This document shows positions 54,754-64,000 of a stretch of DNA of 64,000 bases, one piece after another (position 1 is the stretch's first letter; each line of letters opens with the position of its first letter). Below the pieces are notes generated by a model. It was not told the DNA's origin and ran no database searches. It saw nothing but the letters and a program-made list of their open reading frames with translations. Origin of the DNA: Solilutibacter silvestris (GTDB lineage Bacteria; Pseudomonadota; Gammaproteobacteria; Xanthomonadales; Xanthomonadaceae); NCBI RefSeq assembly GCF_002895945.1, contig NZ_NPZB01000002.1, positions 496,001-560,000 of the forward strand, given 5' to 3'. The position numbers and the translations under genes were made by a program.

Positions 54754-56495
54754 GTGCAGCCAAGCGTACGACCCGCGAAACCTACCGGCGCCTGCTCGGT
54801 TACGCCAAGCCCTATCGCGGGCTGATCGCAGCGGCCGTCCTCGGCATGGCGCTGGAAGCAGTATCGAGCGCCGGCATCCTGCAGCTGATGAAGTGGATCG
54901 TCGACGACATCTTCAACGCGCGTCAGTACATCTATCTGTTCCCGGTGGTGCTGGTTGGGCTGTTGCTGGCGCGTGGCCTGTTTGGTTTGGTGGGCGATTA
55001 TTGCATCGCGCGCGGTGGCCGTAACGTCGCCCGTGATCTGCGCATCCAGCTGATGGGCAAGTATTTGCGTTTGCCTGGCGCGCGCTTCGACCAGGAACCA
55101 GTGCCGGTGATGATCACCCGCCTCGGTGGCGACACCGAGCAGGTGGCGCAGGCCGCGGTCGATTCGCTGAAAGTAATGGTCAGCAACACGTTCAACATCA
55201 TCAGCACCTTGGGCGTGATGTTCTACAACAGCTGGCGGGTGTCGCTGGTGCTGCTGGTGCTGGCGCCGGTGCTGGCGTCGATCATGGGCAAAGTCGGTAG
55301 CCGTTATCGCCGCCTCAACCATGAAATCCAGAGCGCGTCCGCCGACATGCTGCAATCCGCCGATCAGGCCTTGCATGCGCACCAGGAAGTGAAGACCTAC
55401 GGCGCCCAGCAGGCCGAACTGTCGCGCTATGCCGAACAGAACAAGCGCAACGTCAGCCTCTCGCTGAAAGTGGAAGTGACGCGCAGCTCGCTGTCGCTGT
55501 TCGTGCAGGTGCTGGGTGCGGTCGGCGTCGCGGTGATGCTGGTGATTTCGGCGCACGAAGCTGCAGTCGGGCGATTGACCAGTGGCACGTTCTTCCTGTT
55601 GCTGACATCAATGGTCAACCTGGTGCCGTTGCTGCGCCAGATCACCAATGTGCAGAGCATGCTGCAGCGGGGCATTTCCTCGGCCGATCGCGTGTTCGAA
55701 GTGCTCGACGCCGAAGACGAACGCGACGACGGCGAGCTGCACGTCGAGCGCGTGCGTGGCGAACTCAAATTCCGCCATGTCAGCGCGCGCTACGACGGCC
55801 AGAACACATCGGCACTGGACGATGTCAGCTTCATCGCGCGTCCCGGCACCGTGACCGCGATCGTCGGGCGCTCGGGTAGCGGCAAGTCGACGCTGATCAA
55901 GCTGATCCCGCGCTTCTACGAACCGGCGTCGGGCGAAATCCTGCTCGATGGCCAGCCGCTGGATGATTACCGTTTGGGCGATTTGCGCCGGCAGATCGCG
56001 CTGGTCGGCCAGCATGTCGCATTGTTCGATGGCAGCGTCGCCGACAACGTCGCCTATGGCGAAATGGCCGATGCCGATGCCTCGCGCGTGCGTCGTGCCA
56101 TCGAGGGCGCGAACGCTGCAGAATTCGTCGATCGCCTGCCGAAAGGACTCGACACCCATGTTGGCGAACGTGGTGGCAAACTTTCGGGTGGCCAGCGCCA
56201 GCGTGTCGCCATCGCCCGTGCCTTGCTGAAGGATGCGCCGATCCTGATCCTCGACGAAGCCACCGCCGCGCTCGACAACGAATCGGAACGGCTGGTGCAG
56301 GATGCACTCGACCACTTGATGCCCGATCGCACCACGCTGGTGATCGCGCATCGCCTGTCGACCATCGAACACGCCGACCAGGTGCTGGTGCTCGACCACG
56401 GCCGCATCGTCGAACGCGGTAGCCACCGTGAGCTGCTGGGGCAGGGCGGGGTGTATGCGCATCTCCACGCCATGCAGTTCCGGGAGGGTGCGTGA
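54750..56495 (+). CDS. msbA: Lipid A-core flippase MsbA
   Basis: A 581-residue ABC half-exporter. Six helices occupy residues 20-320. Walker [10 protein letters not shown] is near residue 373, the signature LSGGQRQR near 478, Walker [13 protein letters not shown] near 500. [22 protein letters not shown] near residue 125 and the neighbours lpxK and kdsB identify it as MsbA, which flips lipid A-core across the inner membrane. Overlaps exbD and lpxK by 4 bp each. Confidence 0.92.
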   Translation: MSAAKRTTRETYRRLLGYAKPYRGLIAAAVLGMALEAVSSAGILQLMKWIVDDIFNARQYIYLFPVVLVGLLLARGLFGLVGDYCIARGGRNVARDLRIQLMGKYLRLPGARFDQEPVPVMITRLGGDTEQVAQAAVDSLKVMVSNTFNIISTLGVMFYNSWRVSLVLLVLAPVLASIMGKVGSRYRRLNHEIQSASADMLQSADQALHAHQEVKTYGAQQAELSRYAEQNKRNVSLSLKVEVTRSSLSLFVQVLGAVGVAVMLVISAHEAAVGRLTSGTFFLLLTSMVNLVPLLRQITNVQSMLQRGISSADRVFEVLDAEDERDDGELHVERVRGELKFRHVSARYDGQNTSALDDVSFIARPGTVTAIVGRSGSGKSTLIKLIPRFYEPASGEILLDGQPLDDYRLGDLRRQIALVGQHVALFDGSVADNVAYGEMADADASRVRRAIEGANAAEFVDRLPKGLDTHVGERGGKLSGGQRQRVAIARALLKDAPILILDEATAALDNESERLVQDALDHLMPDRTTLVIAHRLSTIEHADQVLVLDHGRIVERGSHRELLGQGGVYAHLHAMQFREGA

Positions 56496-57505
56496 GTCGC
56501 GAACGCCGGCCGCCGTCATGGTGGTTCGGCGATGCGGCGGTTCCGGTGTGGGCGGATGCGGTGGAATCGCTCTATCGCAGCGTGTCGGCGCGCCGACGTC
56601 GCGTGCAGCAGAAGCGCGCGAAACCTGTCGGTGTCCCCGTGCTGGTGATCGGCAACCTGATCGCAGGTGGTGCCGGCAAGACGCCGCTGACCATCGCCGT
56701 GGTCGAGCGCCTGCGCGCGTGGGGCTGGAATCCCGGTGTCGCCAGCCGCGGATATGGCCGGCGCGATGCGAAACAGGCGCGCTGGGTCGAAAGTGGTGAT
56801 GATCCCGCCATCGCCGGCGACGAGCCGGTGGTGATCGCTCGGCGCACGAAAGTGCCGGTACGCGTCGATGTCCGCCGTGCAGATGCCGCACGCGCGTTGC
56901 GCGATCGTGGTTGCGACATCGTGGTCTGCGACGATGGCTTGCAGCATTACGCGCTGGCGCGTGACATCGAGATCGAAGTGATCGATGGCGTGCGCGGCTA
57001 TGGCAACGAACGCATGATTCCGGCTGGCCCATTGCGCGAGCCGATCGAGCGTGCCGAACTCTGTGACTTCCGCGTGCGCAATCTCGGCAGTGATGCCGTG
57101 GAAACGGACGACAACGATTTCGGCGTGTGGCCGATGCATCTGGTCGCGCATCGCGCCGCGGCGTTGCGTGGTCCGCGCGTGCGATCGTTGGCGGAATTCG
57201 CCGGGCAGCGCGTCCATGCGGTCGCCGGCATCGGCCATCCCGAACGCTTTTTCGACACCTTGCGCGCGTACGGAATTGCCGTGGTTCCGCATGCATTCCC
57301 CGACCATCACGCCTACACCCCCGGCGATTTCGATTTCTCCAGCCCGCTGCCGGTATTGATGACGGAGAAGGACGCGGTGAAGTGCAGTGCCTTCGCCGGC
57401 GAGCAGTGGTACAGCGTGCCGGTGGACGCCGAATTGCCGGCGGCCTTCTGGGTCGCGCTGGAAGATCGCCTGAACGCACTGCGCCAGATGAGCTTGCTGG
57501 GATGA
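56492..57505 (+). CDS. lpxK: Tetraacyldisaccharide 4'-kinase LpxK
   Basis: A 337-residue membrane-associated kinase that adds the 4'-phosphate in lipid A synthesis. The P-loop [12 protein letters not shown] is at residues 54-65, preceded by the hydrophobic anchor. [20 protein letters not shown] holds the catalytic aspartates, and [13 protein letters not shown] with [10 protein letters not shown] are lpxK hallmarks. The start is GTG, overlapping the msbA stop. kdsB starts 17 bp after its end at the chosen start. Confidence 0.92.
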   Translation: MSRERRPPSWWFGDAAVPVWADAVESLYRSVSARRRRVQQKRAKPVGVPVLVIGNLIAGGAGKTPLTIAVVERLRAWGWNPGVASRGYGRRDAKQARWVESGDDPAIAGDEPVVIARRTKVPVRVDVRRADAARALRDRGCDIVVCDDGLQHYALARDIEIEVIDGVRGYGNERMIPAGPLREPIERAELCDFRVRNLGSDAVETDDNDFGVWPMHLVAHRAAALRGPRVRSLAEFAGQRVHAVAGIGHPERFFDTLRAYGIAVVPHAFPDHHAYTPGDFDFSSPLPVLMTEKDAVKCSAFAGEQWYSVPVDAELPAAFWVALEDRLNALRQMSLLG

Positions 57506-57522
57506 GCCAGTTGGGAGTCGCC

Positions 57523-58308
57523 ATGAACCCGAAATTCGTTGTCGCCATTCCCGCGCGCCTCGCGGCCAGTCGCTTGCCAGGCAAGCCGCTGCGCCTGCTG
57601 CGTGGCGAACCATTGATTCGCCATGTCGCGCGACGCGCACTCTCTGCAGGCGCCGATGACGTGGTGGTCGCTGCAGACGACGCCAGCATCATCGCCGCGC
57701 TCGACGGCATCGCGGTGCGCGGCGTGTTGACGCGCAACGATCATGTTTCGGGCACCGATCGCCTCGCCGAATGTGCGCGACTCGCCGGCTGGAGCGATGA
57801 CACCCTGGTGGTGAACCTGCAAGGCGACGAACCGTTCGCGCCGGCAGCGGGCATTCGCGCGGTGGCGCAAGTGCTCGCCGACAGTGGCGCCGAGATGGCG
57901 ACGCTGGCGACGCATATTGCCGATCCCGAACAATTGTTCGATCCCAATACCGTCAAGCTGGTGTGGCGCGATCGCAGCGGGGATGCGAACTGGCGCGATG
58001 TCATGTACTTCAGCCGCGCGCCGATCCCGTGGCATCGCGATGCCTTCGCCGAGAACAAGCGTGTGGTGATGCCGGAACAATGCCTGCGCCACATTGGCAT
58101 CTATGCCTATCGCGTCGGCTTCCTGCAACGCTTCGCCGCGATGCCGCAGGGCATGCTGGAACAACTGGAATCACTGGAACAATTGCGCGTGCTGGAAACG
58201 GGCCATCGCATCGCCGCCGCGTTGACGCCGGAAGCGTTCCCGCCGGGCGTGGATACGCCGGAAGACCTCGCACGCGCCGAGGCGCACCTGGCCGCTCCTG
58301 CTTCATGA
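57523..58308 (+). CDS. kdsB: 3-deoxy-manno-octulosonate cytidylyltransferase
   Basis: A 261-residue enzyme that makes CMP-Kdo for the inner core of [16 protein letters not shown] near residue 10 is the nucleotide-binding motif, [10 protein letters not shown] near 97 and FSRAPIPW near 163 are further family sites. The start at 57523 is preferred because GGGAG lies 6 nt upstream; an earlier ATG at 57502 overlaps the lpxK stop and cannot be excluded. Confidence 0.92.
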   Translation: MNPKFVVAIPARLAASRLPGKPLRLLRGEPLIRHVARRALSAGADDVVVAADDASIIAALDGIAVRGVLTRNDHVSGTDRLAECARLAGWSDDTLVVNLQGDEPFAPAAGIRAVAQVLADSGAEMATLATHIADPEQLFDPNTVKLVWRDRSGDANWRDVMYFSRAPIPWHRDAFAENKRVVMPEQCLRHIGIYAYRVGFLQRFAAMPQGMLEQLESLEQLRVLETGHRIAAALTPEAFPPGVDTPEDLARAEAHLAAPAS

Positions 58309-58326
58309 TTCCCACCGCATAATGGC

Positions 58327-60174
58327 GTGGTGACCAGCGAACATCCGGCTCCCTTCGATGGCAAGGCATTCACGCGCGACCTGACCAGCGCGCCCGGCGT
58401 GTATCGCATGTACGCCGCCGACGACACGCTGCTCTACGTCGGCAAGGCGGCATCCCTCAACAAGCGCGTCGCCAGCTATTTCAACAAGGCCCTGACCATC
58501 CGCATCGCGACCATGGTCGGCCAGATCGCGCGGATCGACGTCACCGTCACCCGCACACCCGCCGAAGCGCTGATCCTCGAAAACCAGCTGATCAAGACAC
58601 TGAAGCCGCGCTACAACGTGATGTTGCGCGACGACAAGAGCTATCCCTATGTGCTGCTGACGCAGGAGGAATTCCCACGCATCGCATTGCACCGCGGGCC
58701 GCGCGCGATTCCCGGAAAATATTACGGGCCGTATCCCAGCGCGTACTCCGTGCGCGAAACGCTCAACTTCATGCACCGCCTGTTCAAGTTGCGCAATTGC
58801 GAGGACAGCGTGTTCCGCAACCGCACCCGGCCGTGCCTGCAATACCAGATCGGGCGTTGCACCGCGCCCTGCGTTGGCCTGATCGATGCCACGGCCTACG
58901 CGCGTGACGCCCATCGCGCCGAACTGTTCCTGTCCGGCCGCAGCGAGGAACTCGGGCGCGAACTCACCGCCGAGATGGAGGCCGCCAGCGAACGTCTCGA
59001 TTTCGAGGGCGCGGCGCGCTTGCGCGACTTGCTCAGCGGCGTGCGCAAGCTGCAATCGCCGCAGTCGCTGGGCAACGATGGCAGTGACACCGACGTCCTT
59101 GCCTGCGTGCTGCGCAATGGCCATGCCTGCGTGATGCAGCTGTCGTGGCGCGATGGCCGCAACCTCGGCACGCGCGCGTTCTTCCCGAAGCTCAATGGCG
59201 AGGATTCCGCCAGCGAAGTGCTGGCCGCGTTCGTCTCCCAGTATTACGGCGACCATCCGCCGCCGAACGAGGTCTGGCTCGACCAGGATATCCCCGAGCG
59301 TGGGTTGATCGAGGAGGCGTTGAACGAAGCCTCGCTGCACAAGGTGCGTTTGCGCACGCGTTTTCGTGGCGAACGCGCGGCGCAGATCGATTTCGTCCGC
59401 CGCAACGCCGATGCCGCGCTGTCGTCGGAACTGGCCAGCAACGCCGCGCAGAAGGCGCGACTGGATTCGTTGTGCGAACTGCTGGGACTGGACAGCGCGC
59501 CGCAGCGCATCGAGTGCTACGACATCAGCCACACCATGGGTGAGGCGACGGTCGCGTCCTGCGTGGTCTTCGATCAGAACGGTCCGGTGCGCGGGCAATA
59601 TCGCCGTTTCAACATCACCGGCATCACCCCCGGTGACGATTACGCTGCCATGCACCAGGTGCTGACGCGGCGCTTCAAGCGCGCGATGGACAGCCTCGCC
59701 GCAGGCGAAACACCGGCCAATCCGATCCCCGATCTGTTGCTGATCGACGGCGGTGTCGGTCAACTGGCGCAGGCGCGGGCAGTCCTCAACGAACTCGACG
59801 TGCAAGGCTTGGCGATGATCGGCGTCGCCAAGGGCGAACAACGCATCGCCGGTGACGAAACCCTGGTGTTTCCCGATGGCCGCGAGTTGCATCCGGGCAA
59901 GCAGTCGCCCGGCCTGCAACTGATCCAGCAGGTGCGCGATGAGGCGCATCGTTTCGCCATCACCGGCCATCGCGGGCGCCGCCAGAAAGCGCGCACCACC
60001 AGCCGTCTGGAAGACATCCCCGGCATCGGGCCGCGCCGCCGCGCCAGCCTGCTCAAACACTTTGGCGGAATGGTCGGGTTGAAGGCCGCGGGCGTCGCCG
60101 ACATCGCCCGGGTCGAGGGCGTCAACGCCGCATTGGCCGAAAGGATATACGCGGCGTTGCACGGACTCGCGTAG
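58327..60174 (+). CDS. uvrC: Excinuclease ABC subunit C
   Basis: A 615-residue nucleotide-excision-repair nuclease. An N-terminal GIY-YIG domain (APGVYRMY ... LLYVGKA, residues 23-42), a UVR motif (ASERLDFEGAARLRDLLSG, about 218-236), the RNase H-like domain (ECYDISHTMGEATVASCVVF) and a C-terminal double helix-hairpin-helix (LEDIPGIGPRRRASLLKHFGG) are all present. It makes both cuts around bulky lesions with UvrB. The start is GTG at 58327 (or 58330). It sits 18 bp after kdsB and 12 bp before pgsA. Confidence 0.94.
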   Translation: MVTSEHPAPFDGKAFTRDLTSAPGVYRMYAADDTLLYVGKAASLNKRVASYFNKALTIRIATMVGQIARIDVTVTRTPAEALILENQLIKTLKPRYNVMLRDDKSYPYVLLTQEEFPRIALHRGPRAIPGKYYGPYPSAYSVRETLNFMHRLFKLRNCEDSVFRNRTRPCLQYQIGRCTAPCVGLIDATAYARDAHRAELFLSGRSEELGRELTAEMEAASERLDFEGAARLRDLLSGVRKLQSPQSLGNDGSDTDVLACVLRNGHACVMQLSWRDGRNLGTRAFFPKLNGEDSASEVLAAFVSQYYGDHPPPNEVWLDQDIPERGLIEEALNEASLHKVRLRTRFRGERAAQIDFVRRNADAALSSELASNAAQKARLDSLCELLGLDSAPQRIECYDISHTMGEATVASCVVFDQNGPVRGQYRRFNITGITPGDDYAAMHQVLTRRFKRAMDSLAAGETPANPIPDLLLIDGGVGQLAQARAVLNELDVQGLAMIGVAKGEQRIAGDETLVFPDGRELHPGKQSPGLQLIQQVRDEAHRFAITGHRGRRQKARTTSRLEDIPGIGPRRRASLLKHFGGMVGLKAAGVADIARVEGVNAALAERIYAALHGLA

Positions 60175-60186
60175 CATGGGCGGCGC

Positions 60187-60897
<711 letters not shown>

Positions 60898-60908
60898 GTT
60901 TTGCAAAG

Positions 60909-60934
60909 CCCCGGTACGCCGGGGTTTTGTTTTG
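60909..60934 (+). terminator. Hairpin with T-rich tail between tRNA-Gly and tRNA-Cys
   Basis: Stem CCCCGG / CCGGGG, loop TACG (a very stable tetraloop context), then TTTTGTTTTG. It looks like an intrinsic terminator but lies inside the tRNA cluster, and no good promoter is seen before tRNA-Cys; it could attenuate or mark a processing site. Confidence 0.6.
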
Positions 60935-60952
60935 TGAAACAATGAGTTTGAT

Positions 60953-61026
60953 GGCCGGGTGGCAGAGTGGTCATGTAGCGGACTGCAAATCCGCGTACGC
61001 CGGTTCGATTCCGACCTCGGCCTCCA
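60953..61026 (+). tRNA. tRNA-Cys (anticodon GCA)
   Basis: Cloverleaf of 74 nt with encoded CCA. Acceptor GGCCGGG pairs with CTCGGCC through one G-U pair; the anticodon loop CTGCAAA holds GCA at 60985-60987; the discriminator U73 required by cysteinyl-tRNA synthetase is present (GGCC-T-CCA). Confidence 0.97.
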
Positions 61027-61031
61027 TCAAG

Positions 61032-61063
61032 GAAAATCCCGGCGCAAGCCGGGATTTTCTTTT
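61032..61063 (+). terminator. Strong terminator-like hairpin between tRNA-Cys and tRNA-Leu
   Basis: Perfect 12-bp stem GAAAATCCCGGC / GCCGGGATTTTC with loop GCAA and a TTTTG tail, starting six bases after tRNA-Cys. If it terminates fully, tRNA-Leu needs its own promoter; none of good quality is seen in the 57 bp before it. Confidence 0.75.
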
Positions 61064-61120
61064 GTGGATCAGGCGATCATCATGCGCTTCGACTGGTTTG
61101 CGGGGTAGCATTCCCGACAC

Positions 61121-61207
61121 GCCCGGATGGCGAAACTGGTAGACGCAAGGGACTTAAAATCCCTCGATGGCGACATCATGTCGGTTCGATCCCGACTCCG
61201 GGCACCA
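61121..61207 (+). tRNA. tRNA-Leu (anticodon UAA)
   Basis: Class II tRNA of 87 nt with encoded CCA and a long variable arm. Acceptor GCCCGGA pairs with TCCGGGC; anticodon stem AGGGA/TCCCT encloses loop CTTAAAA with TAA at 61155-61157; discriminator A73 is present. It decodes UUA/UUG. Confidence 0.97.
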
Positions 61208-61223
61208 CAACAGCGAGTGATCG

Positions 61224-62876
61224 ATGATCGTCTTCAAGAGCGAGCAAGCGCGCTATCTCGGATATGTGCTGGCACTCGCCGGATTGCTGATTTCCTTGTT
61301 GTTGCTGGTCTGGGGCCACCGACAGGGCTGGCTGGCCGGCGTGATCGTGTTCGGTGCGTTCGCGGCGCTGGGAACCGCCGACCTGTTGCAGACGCGCAGC
61401 ACGCTGCGGCGCAACTATCCGATCTTCGCCCATCTCCGCTACGTGCTGGAATCGTTCGGGCCGGAAATCCGCCAGTATTTCGTCGAATCCGATATCGTCG
61501 AGGTACCGTTCTCGCGCGAGCAGCGCACGCTGGTATACGAACGCGCGAAGAATCTCAGCGACGTGGTGCCGTTCGGCACCGAGCTGGACGTCTACGGCGA
61601 CCAGTACGAGTGGATCAATCATTCGATCGCACCGACGCCGCACCACGACGAGAACTACCGCATCACCATCGGCGCGAACACTGCGCACCCGTATGACGCC
61701 AGCGTCTTCAACATCTCGGCGATGAGCTTCGGTGCGCTGTCGGCCAACGCGATCCGTGCGTTGAATCGTGGCGCCAAGCTCGGCGGTTTCAGCCACGACA
61801 CCGGCGAAGGCTCGATTTCTTCCTATCACCGCGAATACGGCGGTGATCTGGTGTGGGAAGTCGGCTCCGGCTATTTCGGTTGCCGCAACCAGGACGGCAG
61901 CTTCAATGCCGACAAGTTCGCGGAGAACGCGCGCGATCCGCAGGTGAAGATGGTCGAGCTGAAGCTGTCGCAGGGCGCAAAGCCGGGCCATGGTGGCGTG
62001 TTGCCGGCAGCGAAGGTGACGGCGGAAATCGCGGCGACGCGTGGCGTGCCGATGGGACAGGATTGCGTGTCGCCGGCGCGGCACAGCGTGTTCTCGACGC
62101 CGATCGAGTTGCTGCAATTCATCGCGAAGATGCGCGAACTGTCAGGCGGCAAACCAGCGGGATTCAAACTGGCGATCGGCCATCCCTGGGAATGGTTCGG
62201 GATCGCCAAGGCGATGCACGAAACCGGCTTGCTGCCGGATTTCATCGTGGTCGATGGTGCGGAAGGCGGCACCGGCGCGGCACCGTCGGAGTTCGTCAAC
62301 CACGTCGGCGTACCGATGCACGAAGCGTTGATGCTGGTGAACAACACGCTGATCGGCCTCGATCTGCGCGATCGCGTCCGCATCGGCGCGGCCGGCAAGA
62401 TCACCAGCGGTTTCGATCTCGCCCACACCTTGGCGCTGGGCGCGGACTGGTGCAACGCTGCCCGCGCCTTCATGTTTTCGCTGGGCTGCATCCAGTCGCG
62501 CAGCTGCCACAACGACAAATGCCCGACCGGCGTGGCGACGCAGGATCCTGCCCGTTGGAAGACGCTGGACGTGGAAGACAAGGCGCAACGCGTGCAGAAT
62601 TTCCATGGCAATACGCTGAAGGCATTGCGCGACATGCTGTGCGCCGCCGGATTGAACCATCCGCGCGAACTCGGCCCCGAACATATCCTGCGCCGGGTCA
62701 GTCCGATCGAGATCCGTGCGTTGTCGCAGCTGTACCCCCATCTGCAAGTCGGCGAATTGCTGGAGAATCGCGAGCGGAGCCATCAGGTGTTCCGCGCATT
62801 CTGGGACACGGCGCGTAGCGACAGTTTTGCGCCACCGGCCCATGTCGCGGAATTGCGCAGTTCGAAATCATTCTGA
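61224..62876 (+). CDS. FMN-binding glutamate synthase-like protein, membrane-anchored
   Basis: A 550-residue protein. Residues 10-50 hold two membrane helices (GYVLALAGLLISLLLLVW and GVIVFGAFAALG). The remainder is the alpha-subunit FMN barrel of glutamate synthase: MSFGALSANAIRALNRGAKLGGF, KPGHGGVLPAAKV, VDGAEGGTGAAP, GAAGKITSGFDLA. C422, C428 and C433 in CIQSRSCHNDKC match the [3Fe-4S] ligands of GltB. The amidotransferase and NADPH domains are absent, so it is not a complete glutamate synthase. Its reaction is unknown. It starts 17 bp after tRNA-Leu. Confidence 0.85.
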   Translation: MIVFKSEQARYLGYVLALAGLLISLLLLVWGHRQGWLAGVIVFGAFAALGTADLLQTRSTLRRNYPIFAHLRYVLESFGPEIRQYFVESDIVEVPFSREQRTLVYERAKNLSDVVPFGTELDVYGDQYEWINHSIAPTPHHDENYRITIGANTAHPYDASVFNISAMSFGALSANAIRALNRGAKLGGFSHDTGEGSISSYHREYGGDLVWEVGSGYFGCRNQDGSFNADKFAENARDPQVKMVELKLSQGAKPGHGGVLPAAKVTAEIAATRGVPMGQDCVSPARHSVFSTPIELLQFIAKMRELSGGKPAGFKLAIGHPWEWFGIAKAMHETGLLPDFIVVDGAEGGTGAAPSEFVNHVGVPMHEALMLVNNTLIGLDLRDRVRIGAAGKITSGFDLAHTLALGADWCNAARAFMFSLGCIQSRSCHNDKCPTGVATQDPARWKTLDVEDKAQRVQNFHGNTLKALRDMLCAAGLNHPRELGPEHILRRVSPIEIRALSQLYPHLQVGELLENRERSHQVFRAFWDTARSDSFAPPAHVAELRSSKSF

Positions 62877-62886
62877 GGCGGGAAAC

Positions 62887-63075
62887 TCAAGCCATCTGCG
62901 GCGCACGGAAACCGCAGCGCAGGAAGATCGTGCGTTCGCGTTCGTCCAGTTCATCGAACCCGAGCTCGCGGACACCGCCGGGGCGTTGGTCGTGGGTGAG
63001 GAATTCGTAGTCGGTGTAGTCGGGTTTGCGATCCGTGCGATTCCGGGGCTGGCGAAACGGAGCGAGCATGTCCAT
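62887..63075 (-). CDS. Small hypothetical protein
   Basis: A 62-residue reading frame, MDMLAPFRQPRNRT at its start and ERTIFLRCGFRAPQMA at its end, with an acidic middle (GFDELDERE). AGGGA lies 7 nt before the ATG, which supports translation. No family was recognised and no signal peptide or helix is seen. It converges on the glutamate-synthase-like gene (10 bp apart) and lies 123 bp downstream of the ArsC-like gene. Confidence 0.5.
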   Translation of the reverse strand: MDMLAPFRQPRNRTDRKPDYTDYEFLTHDQRPGGVRELGFDELDERERTIFLRCGFRAPQMA

Positions 63076-63198
63076 GTGGTCTTCCCTGACGATGGCGCGG
63101 CCGGTCGTGACCGCACAGCCACGATAGGGCGACGGATCGCAGGAAACTTTCGGGAGGTGGCCGTCGCTGGCGTAGGAAAAGCCCGCGATCGAAGGCGA

Positions 63199-63558
63199 TC
63201 AGGCACCGTCGACCAGCTCCAGCGCGCGTTCCGGCGGCCGGCAGATCACCGCGCGCTCGCCGCGCACCAGGATCGGGCGTTCGATCAGCCGTGGCTGCGC
63301 CACCATCGCCGCGATGGCGATGTCATCGGGCAGGGTGGGATCGTCCAACCCGAGTCCGGCATATTCCGGCTCGCCCTTGCGCAGCAGCTCGCGGGCGGGA
63401 ATGGCGAGCTTGCCCACCAGGTCGCGCAAGGTGGCGTCGTCGGGTGGCGTCAGCAGGTATTCGACCACGCGCGGTTGCAGGCCGCGCTCGGCGAGCAGGG
63501 CGGCGGTGGCCCGGCATTTGGAGCAGGCATCGTTGTGATAGAGGGCGAGGTCGGGCAT
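63199..63558 (-). CDS. arsC: ArsC-family reductase (glutaredoxin-dependent arsenate reductase type)
   Basis: A 119-residue thioredoxin-fold protein. The active cysteine is C12 in NDACSKCRAT; arsenate reductases of this class have this cysteine near position 12, together with arginines that bind the oxyanion (R60, R94 and R107 in E. coli). Here RELLRKGEPEY, ERPILVRGERAVICRPPERAL supply comparable arginines. A second cysteine (C15) is present. No other arsenic resistance genes are near, so arsenate may not be the natural substrate. Confidence 0.8.
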   Translation of the reverse strand: MPDLALYHNDACSKCRATAALLAERGLQPRVVEYLLTPPDDATLRDLVGKLAIPARELLRKGEPEYAGLGLDDPTLPDDIAIAAMVAQPRLIERPILVRGERAVICRPPERALELVDGA

Positions 63559-63616
63559 GGCAGCGTGCCGGGCGTGGGCACGCCATGATGCCCGGATCGG
63601 CGCCGGCGTTGTCCGC

Positions 63617-63838
63617 TCAGGATGGCTCGAACTGGCAGCCGAGCCGCGCCAGCATGTGCTTTTCGATCTCGCTCAGCTGCGATACCTCGAGTTCCCGGGC
63701 CTGGGTCGGGCGCATGTCGTAGGTGGTGAACACGTACTGGCGATGCCCGAAGGCGCAATAATCGCCGTCGCGGGTGCTGTAGGAAATCGGGGCGCCGCAG
63801 TTGCGGCAAAGCATCGTGGTTTCATCCTTGAACATCAT
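63617..63838 (-). CDS. Small zinc-ribbon-like protein
   Basis: A 73-residue protein beginning MMFKDETTM. CRNCGAPISYSTRDGDYCAFGH gives a C-x2-C ... C-x3-H arrangement that could bind zinc. The C-terminal half is helical (ELEVSQLSEIEKHMLARLG). No family was recognised. AGGAC lies about 9 nt before the first of two adjacent ATGs. It precedes the ArsC-like gene by 58 bp on the same strand. The remaining sequence 63839-64000 shows no gene apart from a possible ATG at 63998. Confidence 0.6.
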   Translation of the reverse strand: MMFKDETTMLCRNCGAPISYSTRDGDYCAFGHRQYVFTTYDMRPTQARELEVSQLSEIEKHMLARLGCQFEPS

Positions 63839-64000
63839 GTGCCTACGTCCTGTAGGGGCGTGCGTCCAATTCCGCGCACGAGCGGATGTTAGCACCGCCG
63901 AATCCGCCATTGCAGCGAACGCGTTCACAAAAAAGCCGCCTTTCGCCGCTGGCGCCATGCCATCATTCCTGAATCCGTCCGCTGGCCAGACTGACGCATG

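Noticed and set aside
63998-64000. ATG at the very end as the start of a further plus-strand gene
   Set aside because: Only the start triplet is inside the window; nothing can be said about a product.

Overview
The window is GC-rich, gene-dense chromosomal DNA from a gammaproteobacterium, most likely of the Xanthomonadaceae/Lysobacteraceae (Lysobacter, Luteimonas, Thermomonas or Pseudoxanthomonas type; the genus cannot be fixed from sequence alone). Supporting signs are the Oar-like TonB-dependent receptor, fused-type branched-chain E1, class I fumarase, the order comEC-exbB-exbD-msbA-lpxK-kdsB, and uvrC-pgsA followed by tRNA-Gly(GCC), tRNA-Cys(GCA) and tRNA-Leu(UAA), an order also found in Escherichia coli. 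No insertion sequence, prophage, CRISPR array, rRNA operon or replication origin was seen. No stretch longer than 300 bases lacks a gene.

Layout. 1-9 kb: a cut-off guanyl-specific ribonuclease gene, an M14 carboxypeptidase, a small acetyltransferase, a lipoprotein, an M3 oligopeptidase, ferredoxin-NADP reductase, an ABC exporter and a SRPBCC protein. 9-23.5 kb: the Oar-like receptor, fumarase, a VOC protein, phospholipase A1 coupled to a BON-domain mechanosensitive channel, a cold-shock protein, two glycine-zipper envelope proteins, a membrane-anchored cytochrome c, TcdA, TatD and glutaryl-CoA dehydrogenase. 23.5-35 kb: an acetyltransferase and fused E1 dehydrogenase, then a formate module (NAD-linked formate dehydrogenase fdsGBAD plus an OFA-family carboxylate transporter on the minus strand, with a divergent ModE-like/periplasmic-binding-domain regulator), then a clear pseudogene of a NagX-type membrane protein.

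35-49 kb is a respiratory block: YgfZ; a DUF1674/SdhAF4-type assembly factor immediately before sdhCDAB; an unusual membrane-plus-START-domain protein behind sdhB; and facing it cyoABCD (bo3-type quinol oxidase) continued by surf1, regB and regA. Oxidase, its assembly factor and a quinone/thiol redox-sensing two-component system therefore appear to form one transcription unit. Divergent from cyoA are an MHS-type transporter, sdhE and ygfX.

49-64 kb: an envelope-biogenesis run with overlapping genes (lolC-type permease, lolD, comEC, exbB, exbD, msbA, lpxK, kdsB), then uvrC, pgsA and three tRNAs whose promoter lies inside the end of pgsA, an FMN-dependent glutamate-synthase-like protein, an ArsC-family reductase and two small conserved-looking proteins.

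The most interesting items are the cyoABCD-surf1-regBA unit, the formate module with its operator-like palindrome, the membrane-START protein in the sdh operon, the pgsA/tRNA overlap, the NagX pseudogene and a palindromic intergenic element at 20022-20090. No wholly unknown multi-gene system was evident; most of the window is housekeeping and central energy metabolism.
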